From Symbiodinium natans (Eukaryota > Sar > Dinophyceae > Suessiales > Symbiodiniaceae): 64,000 nucleotides of DNA. The stretch is from NCBI GenBank assembly GCA_905221605.1, contig CAJNDS010001125.1:1-64000 (forward strand), written 5' to 3'. The position numbers were made by a program, and so were the translations under genes. Under the pieces are notes generated by a model, which had not been told where the DNA came from, searched no databases, and saw only the letters and a program-made list of their open reading frames with translations. How positions within the stretch are numbered: the first letter of the stretch is position 1; each line of letters starts with the position of its first letter. Below are positions 61,975-64,000 of the stretch, in pieces.

Positions 61975-64000
61975 CCTTCCCCCCCTCCACCCCCACATAC
62001 ACCCTGCCCATCCCATGCTACGCTCTTCCCGCCCGCTCCGCCCACCTCGCCTATGGCCCGCACTGCCCTTGCTGCCCGCCCACCCCGCTCGTGGCTCCGT
62101 CTGCTCGAACCCCTCCCCACCCCCACCGCGACTCCCACCCCCACATACACCCTGCCCATGGGTCCCTTCCTATGGCACCATGCCTGCGCTTCCCGCACTG
62201 CGCTTCTCATGGCCCCAGGGGCTGCCGCCCCCTCCGCTTGCTCCGCTTGCTCCGCTTGCTCCGCTCTTCCCGCCCGTACTGCCCTTCTCATGGCCGCATG
62301 GTCCCCAAGGGCGTACCCTCCTCACCCCCACCCCGACTCCCACCCCCACATACACCCTGCCTATGGGTCCCTTCCTATGGCCCCATGGGCTGCCGCCCCC
62401 TCCGCTTGCTCCGCTTGCTCCGCTCTTCCCGCCCATGGTCCTGAAGGGCGTACGGCTCCATGGCTCCATGGCTCCGCCCTTCCCGCCCGCACTGCTTCTC
62501 ATGACCTCAAGGGCCCCATGGCTGCATGGTCTGCCCTTGCTGCCCACCCACCCGCTCGAACCCCTCCCCACCCCCACCCCGACCCACCCCCACACACCAC
62601 GCCCGCGCTGCCCGCGCTGCCCTTCTCATGGCCCCAGGGGCTGCCGCCCCCTCCGCTTGCTCCCGTACTGCCCTTCTCATGGCCCCATTGGTCCCCAAGG
62701 GCGTACCCTCCTCACCCCCACCCCGACTCCCACCCCTACATACACCCTGTGCATGGGTCCCTTCCTACGGCTCCGTGGGCTGCCGCCCCCTCCTCTTCCC
62801 GCCCGTACAGCTCTTCTCCGCCCTTCCCGCCCGCACTGCTTCTCATGACCTCAAAGGCTCATGGCCCCATGGCTGCATGGTGCCATGGCCCCAGGCCCCT
62901 GGACTTTCGCTTGCGCCCTTCCCGCCCGCACTGCCCTTCTCATGGCCCCGTGGTCTCCAAGGGCTCGTGGCCCCATGGCTCCATGGTCCCATGGCCCCAC
63001 CCTATCAGCTGACTTTAAAGGGCCCCAGTGCATGCCCGCCCCCATGGCCTCAAGGGCTCATGGCCCCATGGCTGCGCATGGCTCCATCCGCTCGAACCCC
63101 CCAGTCCATGCCCGCCCCCCCTCCACTTGCTCCGCCCTTCCCGCCCGCACTGCCCTTCTCATGGCCCCGTGGTCTCCAAGGGCTCGTGGCCCCATGGCTC
63201 CATGGTCCCATGGCCCCACCCTATCAGCTGACAAAGAAGGGCCCCAGTGATGCCCGCCCCCTCGGCTTGCTCCGCCCTTCCCGCCCTTCCCGCCCGCACT
63301 GCTTCTCATGGCCTCAAGGGCTCATGGCCCCATGGCTGCATGGTCTGCCCCCACCCCGCCCATGGCTCCATCCGCTCGAACCCCTCCCCACCCCCACCCC
63401 GACTCCCCCCCCACATACACCCTGCCCATGGGTCTCCGCGCTCTTCCCGCCCGCTCCGCCCACCCCGCCCATGGCCTGCACGCCCACCCCGACTCCCACC
63501 CCCACATACACCCGTCTCTTCCTATGGCACCATGCCCGCGCTTCCCGCACGGCCCCGCCCATGGCCCCAGAAACTGCCGCCCCCTCCGCTTGCTCCGCTT
63601 GCTCCGCTCTTGCCCTTCTCATGGCCCCATGGTCCCCAAGGGCGTACTCCCTCACCCCCACCCCGACTCCCACCCCCACATACACCCTGCCCATGGGTCC
63701 CTTCCTACGGCTCCATGGGCCGCCCCCTCCGCTTGCTCCGCTTGCTCCGCTTGCTCCGCTCTTCCCGCCCGTACTGCCCTTCTCATGGCCGCATGGTCCC
63801 CAAGGGCGTACATGGCCTCAAGGGCTCATGGCCGCATGGCTGCATGGTCCCATGGCTGACGCCTGGACCCAGCAGCTGAATTTAAAGGGCCCCAGCGCAT
63901 GCCCGCCCCCTCCGCTTGCTCCGCCCTTCCCGCCCACCCTGCCCTTCCCTATCAGCTGAATTTAAAGAGCCCCAGTGCATGCCCGCCCCCTCCGCTTGCT
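61975..64000 (+). repeat. GC-rich complex satellite
   Basis: About 2 kb built from shuffled sub-units: GCTTGCTCCGCTTGCTCCGC, CCCTTCTCATGGCCCCATGG, CCCCAAGGGCGTAC, CACCCCGACTCCCACCCCCA followed by CATACACCCTGCCCATGGGT, and TATCAGCTGA with TTTAAAGGGCCCCAG. Higher-order units of roughly 150-250 bp recur at least six times and reach the right edge. The low stop content gives long open frames (up to 477 codons, Pro/Ala/Ser-rich) in all three plus frames; these are by-products. Confidence 0.85.

Noticed and set aside
62526-63959. Open frame of 477 codons on the plus strand
   Set aside because: It is Pro/Ala/Ser-rich, and the other two plus frames are also long; all follow the satellite units.
1-64000. 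Dinoflagellate spliced-leader relics and tRNA genes
   Set aside because: I looked for sequences like TTTTGGCTCAAG and for tRNA-like GGTTCGAATCC stems; the few partial matches (for example near 9,760 and 59,309) lack the rest of the structure.

Overview
This window looks like nuclear DNA of a dinoflagellate, possibly of the Suessiales/Symbiodiniaceae type. I infer this from several signs. Exons are small and nearly all recognisable host exons lie on one strand (minus). One host gene has a GC-AG intron and a GA-AG intron whose ends share an AAGGA repeat. Short runs of TTTAGGG-type telomere repeat are present. A DIRS-type retrotransposon carries a cytosine methyltransferase, a combination published for dinoflagellates. 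I saw no rRNA, tRNA, CRISPR array or bacterial operon. I could not run database searches, so all family calls rest on motifs read by eye.

Layout. Positions 1-560 are a minisatellite. Positions 1.5-24.9 kb are host DNA with scattered minus-strand exons of unknown genes and one long uninterrupted gene at 21.8-23.2 kb that resembles membralin, an ER membrane protein. Positions 24,995-47,089 are an integrated DNA virus of the polinton-like virus (PLV) kind. It has 157-bp terminal inverted repeats that begin AGTTAGCGGG and an AACAC target duplication. Its genes are AT-rich: packaging ATPase, double-jelly-roll major capsid protein, penton/minor capsid protein, a lipase-like hydrolase, a GIY-YIG nuclease, a fibre with a peptidase S74 chaperone tail, and small zinc-binding proteins. 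Almost every viral gene carries a stop or frameshift, so the provirus is a fossil. I found no polymerase, helicase or integrase.

Three foreign segments sit inside the provirus. (1) 29,391-36,599 is an apparently young DIRS/PAT-like retrotransposon with split direct repeats (A1-ORFs-B1-A2-B2). Its repeats look identical and its ORFs are open. It cuts the fibre gene, and its polyprotein has a C5-cytosine methyltransferase placed between the first and later catalytic parts of the RNase H domain. (2) About 39,000-42,930 is a repeat-rich block that cuts the capsid gene. It is a giant inverted repeat with a degenerate TTTAGGG array in its loop. (3) 45,385-46,930 is host-like DNA with a broken Crinkler/RHS-type effector gene, enclosed by the viral right TIR.

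From 47,090 to 64,000 the host sequence resumes. It holds an APH/ecdysteroid-kinase-like phosphotransferase gene with an 807-bp AT-rich intron, three copies of a small TIR element, a 5.7-kb coiled-coil gene built from repeated exon modules (55.2-60.9 kb), and a 2-kb GC-rich satellite at the right edge.

The order of events can be partly read: the virus integrated and decayed, and the DIRS element entered later. The best candidate for something new is the methyltransferase-in-RNase-H retrotransposon nested in a dead PLV, together with the telomere-like fold-back inside the capsid gene.
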